Assembly: GCA_937959395.1 (NCBI GenBank)
Contig: CALGLR010000090.1
Location: 1 to 57,897 of the forward strand
Reading direction: 5' to 3'
Length of the DNA stretch: 57,897 nt
From: an uncultured Flavobacteriaceae bacterium
GTDB taxonomy: Bacteria > Bacteroidota > Bacteroidia > Flavobacteriales > Flavobacteriaceae
The position numbers and the translations under genes were made by a program. This document shows positions 46,516 to 55,362 of the stretch, one piece after another. How positions within the stretch are numbered: the first letter of the stretch is position 1; each line of letters begins with the position of its first letter. The notes beneath the pieces were generated by a model. That model saw nothing but the letters and a program-made list of their open reading frames with translations. It made no database searches and was not told the origin of the DNA.

Positions 46516-47100
46516 ATGAACTCTTTTAACCCTATAGCTTCTCAAATTTTTAAAGGCATTTCTTTTACTGAAAGTGAATTAGAAATAATAAATAATAAAT
46601 TTAAAAAAACTGTTGTAAAAAAAGGAGAAATCATTTTAGAAGCTAATGAAATTGTAACCAATCAATACTATGTACAAAGTGGTTGTTTACGTTCTTTCTT
46701 TATAGATTCTCTAGGAAGAGAACACACCTTACAATTTGCAGTAAAAGACTGGTGGGCTAGTGATTTCACTGCTTATTTTGATAAATCTAGAGCCATACTA
46801 AATATTGAATGCATACAAGATGCTATTTTATTCAAACTCACTAAAAACGACATCGATTTTTTATTTAAAAACTTTCCCAGCATAGATAGTTTTGTTAGAA
46901 AAAAACTAGAAAAAGCCTATGCTAGTTTTCAAAAAAGAACCTTAGGTAATTTAGCCAAAACGGCTAAAGAAAGGTATTTAGATTTTATTAATACCTATCC
47001 AGATATTGAACAGAATATTAAAAACTACCACATTGCATCTTACTTAGGAGTAACAAAAGAAAGCCTTAGTAGAATTAGAAAAGAAATGGTAAAAAAATAA
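46516..47100 (+). CDS. Crp/Fnr family transcriptional regulator
   Basis: 194 residues: a cyclic-nucleotide-binding-type beta barrel (about 20-125, KKGEIILEANEIVTNQYYVQ) and a C-terminal helix-turn-helix (HIASYLGVTKESLSRIRKEM, 173-192). The barrel lacks a clear cAMP-binding RxAT motif, as in many Bacteroidota members of this group, so the ligand is unknown. It is a stand-alone gene and may control neighbours or distant targets. Confidence 0.88.
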   Translation: MNSFNPIASQIFKGISFTESELEIINNKFKKTVVKKGEIILEANEIVTNQYYVQSGCLRSFFIDSLGREHTLQFAVKDWWASDFTAYFDKSRAILNIECIQDAILFKLTKNDIDFLFKNFPSIDSFVRKKLEKAYASFQKRTLGNLAKTAKERYLDFINTYPDIEQNIKNYHIASYLGVTKESLSRIRKEMVKK

Positions 47101-47213
47101 CTGTGTTATTTTTATTTATTCTAAATCCCTCTTCTTTTCCTATATATACTTACAGTTAAATATTTAACTCTCTAAAATATTTAATTTATTCAAAAAATCT
47201 ATTCCATTTTTTA

Positions 47214-47244
47214 TTGCCATAAACGATTTACTTATATACATTTG
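47214..47244 (+). promoter_or_regulatory. Bacteroidota-type promoter upstream of the T9SS protein gene
   Basis: TTG (47214-47216), 20 bases, then TACATTTG (47237-47244), fitting the flavobacterial -33 TTG / -7 TAnnTTTG pattern. Transcription would start near 47250, giving a leader of about 60 bases before the ATG at 47312. Confidence 0.55.
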
Positions 47245-47311
47245 CACGAAATTTTATTTCATTTTTTTGAAATAAAGTAAATCATTCAAACTATTAATTA
47301 ATAATTCAATT

Positions 47312-48073
47312 ATGAAAAAAATTTTACTTACGTTATTAGCGTTTCAATCTTTAACTCTAGTAGCTCAAAATGTTGTTACTAATGGTAACATCGAAAGCTG
47401 GACAAATGCAACAACTTTAGATAACTGGACTTCTAATAATGATGTTTCTCAAAATACTGTTGATACAGCTGAAGGTTTATCTAGTGCCGCATTAACAATT
47501 ACAAATAATGTTCTTGAACCTGAAATAGTAACTTCAATACCTTTAGTTGCTGGTCTTGAGTATAGAGTTAGCTTTAGATACAAATATCTTGATATTAACT
47601 ATAGCCAAGATCATCCTATACTATTAAAAATTGTAAGAAATGGAAGTGCCACAACACTAGCATCAAGCACAGTTGCGACTAATAACCTTTGGACGGAATC
47701 TGTAAGTGCTTTTACTCCAGACCAAACAGGTGATTATAATTTAAGCCTTTCATTGGCGACTCTTGATAATAATTCTTTCCGTGTATTAATTGACGACGTT
47801 GTAGCTGAAGACAATACAACATTAGGTATTAACGATGCTGCTTTAAACTCAATAAACATGTACCCAACATTTACCAATGGTTTAGTAACTTTAGGTAATA
47901 CTGAAACCATTGATAACTTAAAAACTACGGTATTTAATACTAATGGTGCTCAATTAAGAACGGTAACATTAAATGAGAACCAATTAGATTTCTCTAATCT
48001 TTCTTCTGGTTTATATTTTGTACGTATCGAAAGTGCTAAGGGTAGTATTACAAGAAAAGTAATTAGAAAATAA
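47312..48073 (+). CDS. Secreted carbohydrate-binding-like protein with T9SS tail
   Basis: 253 residues: signal peptide (about 1-18, LTLVAQ), a jelly-roll domain (about 20-165) resembling CBM4/9-type modules (NVVTNGNIESWTN ... TSIPLVAGLEYRVSFRYK ... FRVLIDDVVAED), and a type A T9SS sorting domain (INMYPTFTNGLVTLG ... SSGLYFVRIE). No catalytic domain is present, so it is probably a binding or matrix protein. It is preceded by a good promoter and followed by a strong terminator. Confidence 0.8.
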   Translation: MKKILLTLLAFQSLTLVAQNVVTNGNIESWTNATTLDNWTSNNDVSQNTVDTAEGLSSAALTITNNVLEPEIVTSIPLVAGLEYRVSFRYKYLDINYSQDHPILLKIVRNGSATTLASSTVATNNLWTESVSAFTPDQTGDYNLSLSLATLDNNSFRVLIDDVVAEDNTTLGINDAALNSINMYPTFTNGLVTLGNTETIDNLKTTVFNTNGAQLRTVTLNENQLDFSNLSSGLYFVRIESAKGSITRKVIRK

Positions 48074-48105
48074 TTTCTATAATATTATAATTCTATTTTA
48101 GAATT

Positions 48106-48150
48106 AAAAAAAAAGCCACTTTGCTAAATTTAGTAAAGTGGCTTTTTTTT
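48106..48150 (+). terminator. Strong terminator after the T9SS protein gene
   Basis: Long imperfect stem around AAAAGCCACTTT / AAAGTGGCTTTT and CTAAA/TTTAG, with a T run at its end. Confidence 0.9.
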
Positions 48151-48528
48151 ATATAAATTAAACTTTAATATTTGTAAAACTCTCATCGATATTAATAGTT
48201 ACAAACCTGATTTCGATATAAATAAAAACCGTCAAGGTTTTTTTTGCAACAAAGTAAAAAATAGCATTGAAAATAGATTTTTGATACGAAAATCACTGTT
48301 CTCGATACACTTTTCCTAATGTCACAACACCAACTGATCTGATTTCCTTATATCGAACTCTGGTTACAACGTAAATCCCAATTATTGGAGAGATTAATAA
48401 TTCTACTTATTTATTTTAATCACCTTTAATAATGGGTCTTTAATATATTTTTTATCAAAATCCGTAAAAAATGAATTCTCATTAATACGGACTAGAGTAT
48501 TAGTTAAACTATATTCAATTAAAGAAAA
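48151..48528. other. Intergenic region before the SMP-30 gene
   Basis: 378 bases without a supported gene. A weak hairpin AAAACC-GTCAA-GGTTTT lies near 48225-48242. A 33-codon stop-free minus-strand stretch near 48288-48395 reads like a protein end (GIYVVTRVRYKEIRSVG), but it has no start and no recognised relative. Confidence 0.4.
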
Positions 48529-49458
48529 CTAATCATTACCTAAAGAATTTTCTGGCAAATCAAATGGATGACGAACCCCTGTTACTCCTGGTAATTCTAT
48601 CTTATACAGGTTCTTTTTAGCTGTAATAAATAAACAATCTTTGTTTACGCCTCCAAAAGTACAATTAGTCGGTTTTTCTGGAATACTAATCTTATTTATT
48701 AATACTCCTGATTTGTTAAAAATTTGAACTCCAGCTTGAGATGTTACATAAAGATTTTCTTTTGTATCTACCGTCATACCATCTGCACCAGAATTACCAT
48801 CATTATCTGGATCAATTAATGTAACGAAATCAATTCCGTTAGAAATAGAGCCATCTAACGCAATATCGAACCTACGAATTACAACACTTAAAGTATTACT
48901 CACATACAATTTACTGCCATCTGGTGAAATAATAACGCCATTGGGTTTATCTAAATTATAATCAAGTAAAGCCATGATATTCCCTGTATTCGTTCTGTAA
49001 TACAATCTATTAGTTAATTGCGGTAATGCATCATTAGAAAAATCTGTAAAATAAATCCCTCCTTTTTTATCTATACATAAATCATTAGGTTTATTAAATG
49101 TCATACCATCATAGGTATTCGCTAATAGTTCCAATTCATTTCCAGTTTTTGATCTTCTCTGCAATCTGTTTAATCCTCCTTCACATATAACGAATTCTTC
49201 AGCTTCGTTAAACATGAGTCCGTTTCCTTTATTTGTACCATCAAATGCTAATGAAAAAGAAGATGTGCTAATTGTATACTTAAATACTTCGCTATCAGGT
49301 AAATCAACAAAATAAATAGCATCTATGCCATCCCATACTGGACCTTCGGTAAATCGAAATTGATCATTACTAAGTTTTTCCACATTTTGAGACTGTATGC
49401 CTATAACAAAAAACACAAAGCAAATAGAAAATAAAAAAGTGGTATAGTTTAGCTTCAT
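48529..49458 (-). CDS. Exported SMP-30/gluconolactonase-like protein
   Basis: 309 residues: signal peptide (about 1-23, IGIQSQ), then a six-bladed propeller of the SMP-30 / LRE family with FTEGPVWDGID, NKPNDLCIDKKGGIYFTDF, KPNGVIISPDGSKLYVSNT and GADGMTVDTKENLYVTSQAG. These segments carry the expected metal-binding Glu/Asn/Asp positions. It probably hydrolyses a sugar lactone in the periplasm. Divergent from the helicase gene. Confidence 0.88.
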   Translation of the reverse strand: MKLNYTTFLFSICFVFFVIGIQSQNVEKLSNDQFRFTEGPVWDGIDAIYFVDLPDSEVFKYTISTSSFSLAFDGTNKGNGLMFNEAEEFVICEGGLNRLQRRSKTGNELELLANTYDGMTFNKPNDLCIDKKGGIYFTDFSNDALPQLTNRLYYRTNTGNIMALLDYNLDKPNGVIISPDGSKLYVSNTLSVVIRRFDIALDGSISNGIDFVTLIDPDNDGNSGADGMTVDTKENLYVTSQAGVQIFNKSGVLINKISIPEKPTNCTFGGVNKDCLFITAKKNLYKIELPGVTGVRHPFDLPENSLGND

Positions 49459-49558
49459 AATTAATTGGTTTTTAAAAATTTAAATGTAATTATTTCTGCG
49501 AATAGAATCGTACTATTCACCATTTAATTTTAAGTAACTTTGCAGCAAACAAATTTTA

Positions 49559-50803
49559 ATGTCATTTAAAGATTTAAAACTTAGTAAACCTATTCTAAGA
49601 GCAATAGCAGAGAAAGGTTACGATACGCCTACATTAATTCAAGAACGAACAATTCCGTTGGTTTTAGATAAAAAAAATGTCATTGCCTCGGCGCAAACTG
49701 GTACAGGAAAAACTGCTGCTTTTGCCTTATCTATTTTACAGCTTTTGTTAGATAAACAAGATGCTCCAAAAAAAGGAAAAAAGATACGTGCTTTAATTGT
49801 TAGCCCAACAAGAGAACTAGCCGCTCAAATACAAGAGAATTTTCAAGTCTACGCGACCTATACGAATTTAAAAACTGCTGTTGTTTTTGGCGGAACCTCA
49901 ATAGAACCACAAAAGGACGCTTTAAAAGACGGTATAGACATTTTAATTGCAACACCAGGCAGACTTCTTGATTTACACAAACAAGATGTTATTAACTTAG
50001 ATTATATAGAGACTCTTGTTCTTGATGAAGCCGATTTAATGTTAGACATGGGTTTTATTGACGATATAAAGAAAATAGAACGCCTTTGTCCTAAATCGAA
50101 ACAAACCTTATTGTTTTCGGCAACAATGCCTTATAAAGTTGAAGAATTAGCCAAAACCATTTTAAAAGATGCTGAACGTGTAGAAGTTACCAAACAATCT
50201 TCTACCTCTAAAAATGTTGAACAACTACTCTATTTTGTACCTAAACCTAAAAAAATTGAGCTTTGTCTTCATTTAATTAGAAATACTATAAAAAACCAAC
50301 GTACTATTATTTTTAGACGTACAAAATATGGCGTGGATAAACTCGAAAAGACGTTACTTAAAAATGGTTATGAAGCCGATAGCATTCATGGAGACAAAAG
50401 CCAAAGCGATCGACAAGTTGCTTTAAATCGTTTTAAAAAAAATGAAATTAATATTTTAGTCGCGACAGATGTTGCTGCTCGTGGTATTGATATTTCAAAT
50501 CTAGATACGGTAATTAATTTTGACTTGCCTAATGTTCCTGAAACTTACGTACATCGCATAGGTAGAACTGCAAGAGCAGGTTTAGCAGGAGTTGCCTATT
50601 CTTTTTGTTCAGCCGATGAAAAAGCGTATGTTATTGCTATTCAAAAATTAATAAACCTTCAGCTTGACGTTATAGAAGAGCATCCTTATCCTTTAGATCC
50701 TAAAGCAAAAAAAGAAGTACATACGTCTAAAAAAACAGGGAGTAAGCATAAAAAAGGAAGAAAAAGTGAAGCCTCTAAAAAGAAAAAGAAACGTTGGTAT
50801 TAA
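49559..50803 (+). CDS. DEAD-box RNA helicase (RhlE-like)
   Basis: 414 residues with all core motifs: AQTGTGKT (45-52), PTRELAAQ, TPGRLLDL, VLDEADLMLDMGF, SATMP, VATDVAARGID and HRIGRTARAG. The C-terminal tail is lysine-rich (KKTGSKHKKGRKSEASKKKKKRWY), typical of RhlE-like helicases binding rRNA. It should unwind RNA during ribosome assembly or in the cold. Two further plus-strand genes follow. Confidence 0.95.
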   Translation: MSFKDLKLSKPILRAIAEKGYDTPTLIQERTIPLVLDKKNVIASAQTGTGKTAAFALSILQLLLDKQDAPKKGKKIRALIVSPTRELAAQIQENFQVYATYTNLKTAVVFGGTSIEPQKDALKDGIDILIATPGRLLDLHKQDVINLDYIETLVLDEADLMLDMGFIDDIKKIERLCPKSKQTLLFSATMPYKVEELAKTILKDAERVEVTKQSSTSKNVEQLLYFVPKPKKIELCLHLIRNTIKNQRTIIFRRTKYGVDKLEKTLLKNGYEADSIHGDKSQSDRQVALNRFKKNEINILVATDVAARGIDISNLDTVINFDLPNVPETYVHRIGRTARAGLAGVAYSFCSADEKAYVIAIQKLINLQLDVIEEHPYPLDPKAKKEVHTSKKTGSKHKKGRKSEASKKKKKRWY

Positions 50804-50863
50804 AAGATTTTGTAGCTTTAAATTGCTTTCTACTGAAATACAACACTTTAAAAATAATAACTA

Positions 50864-51430
50864 ATGAAATTAATTAGAAAAACGACAATCCCATTTCTCT
50901 CTTTAATTTTAATCTCTTTATACGCCTGTAAACCTATAAAAACGGCTCTAGAATTAAATAATAAAAAATATTCTAAAATTGTTAATCAGCAAAATACGCC
51001 TATAAACACAGAAGGACTCTATGTTTTAAAAGATACAATAACTAATAGTGATCATAAAAATGAAATAATAACAGATTTTATTAAACTTAACAGTAACAAA
51101 ACAGTTCAATTTTCTTCTCAACACAATAACACTATTAATAAAGAAAAAATTAGTAATGAAAATATTACAACTTGGTTAAACGATTATGCATCTAGTTTTT
51201 ATTACACTAAAAAAAACTCAAAACTAGTTGTGGAACATTACATAGCCAATCCCAATAGAACATCTTGGTATGCATTAGATGGACCAGCTAGTGCCCCTTT
51301 AAAATTTAAAATTGCTTTTAAAATTAGTGGTGATACCATAATAAAAAATAAGAAAAAGTACATTTTAGATAAAACGTTAACTCGTAATCATAAAAATGTA
51401 ACTGTAGATTTTCTTACGCTTAATAAATAG
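50864..51430 (+). CDS. Hypothetical lipoprotein
   Basis: 188 residues with a lipoprotein signal (ISLYAC, Cys22). The remainder is a beta-rich, lysine/asparagine-rich domain with no family I recognise. It lies 60 bases after the helicase gene and 74 before the DUF885 gene, so it may be co-transcribed with one of them. Function unknown. Confidence 0.75.
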   Translation: MKLIRKTTIPFLSLILISLYACKPIKTALELNNKKYSKIVNQQNTPINTEGLYVLKDTITNSDHKNEIITDFIKLNSNKTVQFSSQHNNTINKEKISNENITTWLNDYASSFYYTKKNSKLVVEHYIANPNRTSWYALDGPASAPLKFKIAFKISGDTIIKNKKKYILDKTLTRNHKNVTVDFLTLNK

Positions 51431-51504
51431 GAGGCCTTTCTTAATAGTGTTCTATGCATGAAAAAGCGTATTTTAGTACTTATAAATTAAAATACACTTG
51501 CTTA

Positions 51505-53295
51505 ATGAAAAATTGGTTCGCTCTTATTACTTTAATAACTGTTTTTGCATGCAAAAATGATGTTAAACAAGATAATACCTCAACAATTACTACTCCTACA
51601 AAAAACGAAGCCTTTAATACATTACTAGATAATTATTATGAAGACGGTTTAAAACTAAACCCTTTAAATGCAACTTCTGCAGGAGATAATCGTTACAATA
51701 ACTTATTGCCAAATGCATTAACAGCAAATTATGTTGTAAAGAAAAAAGAGTATTATACTAATTATAAAACTAAAGCAAATGCTTTTAAAACGGAATCTTT
51801 ATCTAAAAGTGAGCAGTTAAGTAAAGCTATTCTCATTTGGGATTGTAATATTAATCTTGAAGGCTTTAATTATAGAGAAGATTTAACTCCAATTAATCAA
51901 ATGTGGACACAACAACTTATTGTTGGAACACTTGCTAGCGGAGCCAGTTCCCAGCCCTTTAAAACAGTTAAAGACTATAACAATTGGTTAGAACGTGTCG
52001 ATCATTATTTAGAGTGGATGACTTCAGCTGAAGAAAAAATGAAAGAAGGAATTAAGACAGGTCATGTTTTACCTAAATCATTAATTAAAAAAGTGATTCC
52101 TCAATTAACAGCACTTGCAAAGTCAGATTTAGAAACTCATTTATTTTACCAACCTATAAAGACTATTCCTGAAAGTTTTTCAGCAAAAGAAAAAGAGCAG
52201 CTTACTAAAGCGTATTCTACGATGGTAAAAGACAAAGTCATTCCTGCGTATTCTAAACTGGCAAAATTTATGAATGGCGACTATTTAAAAGCTGGAAGAA
52301 AAAGTAGTGGTATCTCAGATATACCAAACGGTGAAGGGTATTACAATCACCAAATTAAATTATATACCACTACAAACATGACTGCTAATGAAATCCATGA
52401 ACTAGGTGTTAAAGAAGTCGCGCGTATTTTATCTGAAATGGAAAAAGTAAAAACCGAAGTCGGTTTTAAAGGAGATATTAAAGACTTTTTTAATGATGTA
52501 AGAGAAAACAAAAAATTGATGCCGTATAAGACTCCTAAAGAAATAATAGATCATTTTAATGCGATTCATGAAACTATGAAGCCTCAAATTGAAAAATTAT
52601 TTGATAACAAACCTAAAACACCTTTCGAAGTTAGACAAACCGAAAAATTTAGAGAAGCTTCGGCGAGTGCAGAGTACAATCCTGGTTCTTTAGATGGTAC
52701 GCGTCCAGGGATATTTTACACACCAATTCCTGATGCCACAACATACAATGTGTTTAGTGATGAAGCTTTATTTTTACATGAAGCCATTCCTGGACATCAT
52801 TATCAAATTTCATTAACTCAAGAAAATGAAGAACTTCCTAAATTTAGAAAAACACTTTGGTATAGTGCTTATGGAGAAGGTTGGGCATTATACACCGAAT
52901 CTTTAGGGAAAGAATTGGGCTTATATACAGATCCATACCAATATTTTGGTATGTTAGGTATGGAAATGCACCGCGCTATTCGTTTAGTTGTCGATACAGG
53001 AATGCATACTAAAGGATGGTCTCGCGAAAAAGCAATTCAATATTCTTTAGACCATGAAGCAGAAAGTGAGGCCAGTATAATTTCTGAAATTGAACGTTAT
53101 ATGGCAAACCCTGGACAAGCCTTATCTTATAAAATTGGGCAATTAAAAATTCGAGAATTACGAGCTAAAGCCGAAACACAATTGGGCGATAAATTTAATA
53201 TTGGTAAATTTCACAATGAAGTATTAGAAACCGGATGTGTTCCTTTGGCTTTGTTAGAAACTAAAATTGACCATTGGATAACGGCTTCTAAATAA
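51505..53295 (+). CDS. DUF885 family metallopeptidase lipoprotein
   Basis: 596 residues from the ATG at 51505 (MKNWFALITLITVFAC, lipid Cys16); 17 upstream codons in frame lack signal features. The DUF885 domain fills the protein, with the zinc site HEAIPGHHYQ (HExxxGHH form) and a downstream Glu (EGWALYTESLG). The family are predicted zinc carboxypeptidase-like enzymes facing the periplasm or the cell surface. Its substrate peptides are unknown. Confidence 0.9.
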   Translation: MKNWFALITLITVFACKNDVKQDNTSTITTPTKNEAFNTLLDNYYEDGLKLNPLNATSAGDNRYNNLLPNALTANYVVKKKEYYTNYKTKANAFKTESLSKSEQLSKAILIWDCNINLEGFNYREDLTPINQMWTQQLIVGTLASGASSQPFKTVKDYNNWLERVDHYLEWMTSAEEKMKEGIKTGHVLPKSLIKKVIPQLTALAKSDLETHLFYQPIKTIPESFSAKEKEQLTKAYSTMVKDKVIPAYSKLAKFMNGDYLKAGRKSSGISDIPNGEGYYNHQIKLYTTTNMTANEIHELGVKEVARILSEMEKVKTEVGFKGDIKDFFNDVRENKKLMPYKTPKEIIDHFNAIHETMKPQIEKLFDNKPKTPFEVRQTEKFREASASAEYNPGSLDGTRPGIFYTPIPDATTYNVFSDEALFLHEAIPGHHYQISLTQENEELPKFRKTLWYSAYGEGWALYTESLGKELGLYTDPYQYFGMLGMEMHRAIRLVVDTGMHTKGWSREKAIQYSLDHEAESEASIISEIERYMANPGQALSYKIGQLKIRELRAKAETQLGDKFNIGKFHNEVLETGCVPLALLETKIDHWITASK

Positions 53296-53359
53296 ATCTT
53301 GGCATGAAATATGTTTTTAAAGTAAAGACGAATACCATTTAGAATTAAATAAATAACCT

Positions 53360-54340
53360 ATGAAGATCAAAAACTTACTTGCTATTATCACCTTATGCTT
53401 TGTGAATATTAGTATTGGGCAAACAAAAATAGTAGATACCGAAACCAAAGACCCCATATCTTATGCAACCATATCTTTTGGTAACGGGAATGGTATTTTT
53501 GCCGATGATGAAGGCGATTTTCTATTTACTGAAAAACTATATAGCGATATAGACACTCTATATATTTCAGCATTAGGTTATAGCGAATTAAAATTACCAA
53601 CAGCAAACCTACCAAAGGTTATTAATCTCGATTCTCAAGTAGATCATTTACAAGAAGTTATTGTTCAAAACAAGCCCAAAGGCAAGTTTAAACTCGTAAC
53701 TTTAGATCCTACTTCTCATGACGATTACTACCAATGTTGGCTGCCAACTATAGAAGCAGAAACCGCTGTGTTTTTCCCTAATGAATCTTCAAATATTAAA
53801 CGCGTAACCAAAGTATATTTCCCTATAAAAGTAGAAGCAAAAACATGGCATAAACGTAATAGAAAAGACCATAAGAAGAAGCCTTTTTCTACTATTTTTA
53901 AAGTAAATTTTTACGAAAACAACGATGGATTTCCTGGAGATGTTATTACCTATGATAAAATCGTATTTATTGCAACAGAAAAAACAGAGAAAGTCTTCGA
54001 GTTAGACGTTTCAGAGAATGATATTTATATGCCTAAGAAAGGGCTTTTTATTTCTCTTCAAGTTATAGGCTATGCAGATCCTAAAGGAAAATTGTTACCA
54101 AACAAGAAATACCAAGAAGTTAAAACACAACGTGGTATCGTTAAAGTATCTACTACTTTTAGGCCGCTTTTACCTTTTACTGATCAAATTTCTGAAAACA
54201 GAACTTACGTAAAACGTATTTTCTTAGATGGAGGAAAATGGGTGTTGTATAAAAAAGGAAATGTTGCTAAATCGGCACTGCTAGCTAAAGGTTTAGATAA
54301 TTATGGGATGGGGCTTAAAATGGAAATTTATAAGAAATAA
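53360..54340 (+). CDS. Exported carboxypeptidase-regulatory-like domain protein
   Basis: 326 residues: signal peptide (about 1-20, NISIGQ), a CarboxypepD_reg-like sandwich (about 20-95: VDTETKDPISYATISFGNGNG), then a second beta-rich region ending in KMEIYKK. It resembles the gene at 21901 in overall plan but not closely in its C-terminal part. Probably an envelope protein of unknown role. Confidence 0.75.
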   Translation: MKIKNLLAIITLCFVNISIGQTKIVDTETKDPISYATISFGNGNGIFADDEGDFLFTEKLYSDIDTLYISALGYSELKLPTANLPKVINLDSQVDHLQEVIVQNKPKGKFKLVTLDPTSHDDYYQCWLPTIEAETAVFFPNESSNIKRVTKVYFPIKVEAKTWHKRNRKDHKKKPFSTIFKVNFYENNDGFPGDVITYDKIVFIATEKTEKVFELDVSENDIYMPKKGLFISLQVIGYADPKGKLLPNKKYQEVKTQRGIVKVSTTFRPLLPFTDQISENRTYVKRIFLDGGKWVLYKKGNVAKSALLAKGLDNYGMGLKMEIYKK

Positions 54341-54412
54341 TTTGTTTTTTCGCTGTTGGCTGTTGGAAACTGTTGAAAATAAAAATTTCTCATAAATAAA
54401 CAACAAAAGTTG

Positions 54413-54464
54413 TCATTCCTATGCAGGCTGGAATCCACTGTAATAATAATAATAATAATAATAG
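54413..54464. repeat. Dispersed hairpin followed by a (TAA) microsatellite
   Basis: TCATTCCTATGCAGGCTGGAA then TCCA (54413-54437) is a degenerate ATTCC/GGAAT hairpin of the type scattered through flavobacterial genomes. It is followed by seven TAA units and a TAG (54441-54464), just upstream of the AlkD-like gene at 54486. Confidence 0.7.
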
Positions 54465-54485
54465 CGAACATCAATTATAATTTAA

Positions 54486-55211
54486 ATGAGTGCAATGACT
54501 CTAGAAAATGTATTAGATAAATTACATGAACTAAGCAATCCTGAAAAGATTCTTTTTAAACAACAAAAATTTGGAATAATTTCTAATAATGCTATTGGTG
54601 TTTACCATAAAGATTTAAAAATCTTAGCCAAAACTATTGGTACAGATAATAAACTTGCAAATGCGCTTTTCGATACAGGAATATATGAGGCGCGTTTACT
54701 ATGCAGTAAATTATACCACCCTAAAGATATTACCAATACACTTATAGAAAAATGGGTAGTCACTTTTGAAAACTGGGAAATAACCGATTCGTTTTGTATG
54801 GGTTTAATTGCAAAAAGTAAGTTCGCAGTTCCAAAAATTTTAGAGTGGACCAAACGTGAAGAAGAATTTCAAAAACGCTCCGGTTTTACAACATTGGCTG
54901 CTTATTGTATGGCAGATAAAAAAGCGGAGAATATCGTTTTCGAAAATTTCATTCCCCTAATAGAAAACACTATCGAAGACGATCGTGTTTATGTTAAAAA
55001 AGCAGTAAACTGGGCGTTAAGAAATATAGGCAAACGCAATAAAGATTTAAATGCTATTGCAATAGCTTCGGCTAAACGTATTGCAAAAAATAACTCACAA
55101 ACCGCGCAGTGGATTGCAAAAGATGCCTTAAAAGAATTACAATCTCAAAAAGTAAGTATTCTAGACTATCCACGAGCAATTTATAGACCGTCAAAAAACA
55201 ATTCTAAATAA
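54486..55211 (+). CDS. DNA alkylation repair protein (AlkD-like)
   Basis: 241 residues of HEAT-like helical repeats matching the DNA_alkylation_repair family (GVYHKDLKILAKTIG, FENWEITDSFCMGLI, WTKREEEFQKRSGFTTLA, VYVKKAVNWALRNIGKRNKDL). The aromatic/acidic residues of AlkD-type glycosylases are largely kept. It should excise bulky or positively charged alkylated bases. A MSAMTLEN start is used; the ATG at the fourth codon is also possible. Confidence 0.88.
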   Translation: MSAMTLENVLDKLHELSNPEKILFKQQKFGIISNNAIGVYHKDLKILAKTIGTDNKLANALFDTGIYEARLLCSKLYHPKDITNTLIEKWVVTFENWEITDSFCMGLIAKSKFAVPKILEWTKREEEFQKRSGFTTLAAYCMADKKAENIVFENFIPLIENTIEDDRVYVKKAVNWALRNIGKRNKDLNAIAIASAKRIAKNNSQTAQWIAKDALKELQSQKVSILDYPRAIYRPSKNNSK

Positions 55212-55362
55212 CGTTTCATTTCTACTAAAAAAGCGCGAAAACTATTATATTATTTTTTTAAACTTTGAAATAGTAATAAGTTAAAAATTAAATGTTATTT
55301 TTAATATTCCTCAAAACCATTTCAGTTTTAAAAAACAAATTGATTGCATAGCCCAAAATAAT

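Noticed and set aside
48288-48395. Possible protein remnant (33 stop-free codons on the minus strand).
   Set aside because: No start codon, no recognised relative, and the length can arise by chance; recorded only as a curiosity.
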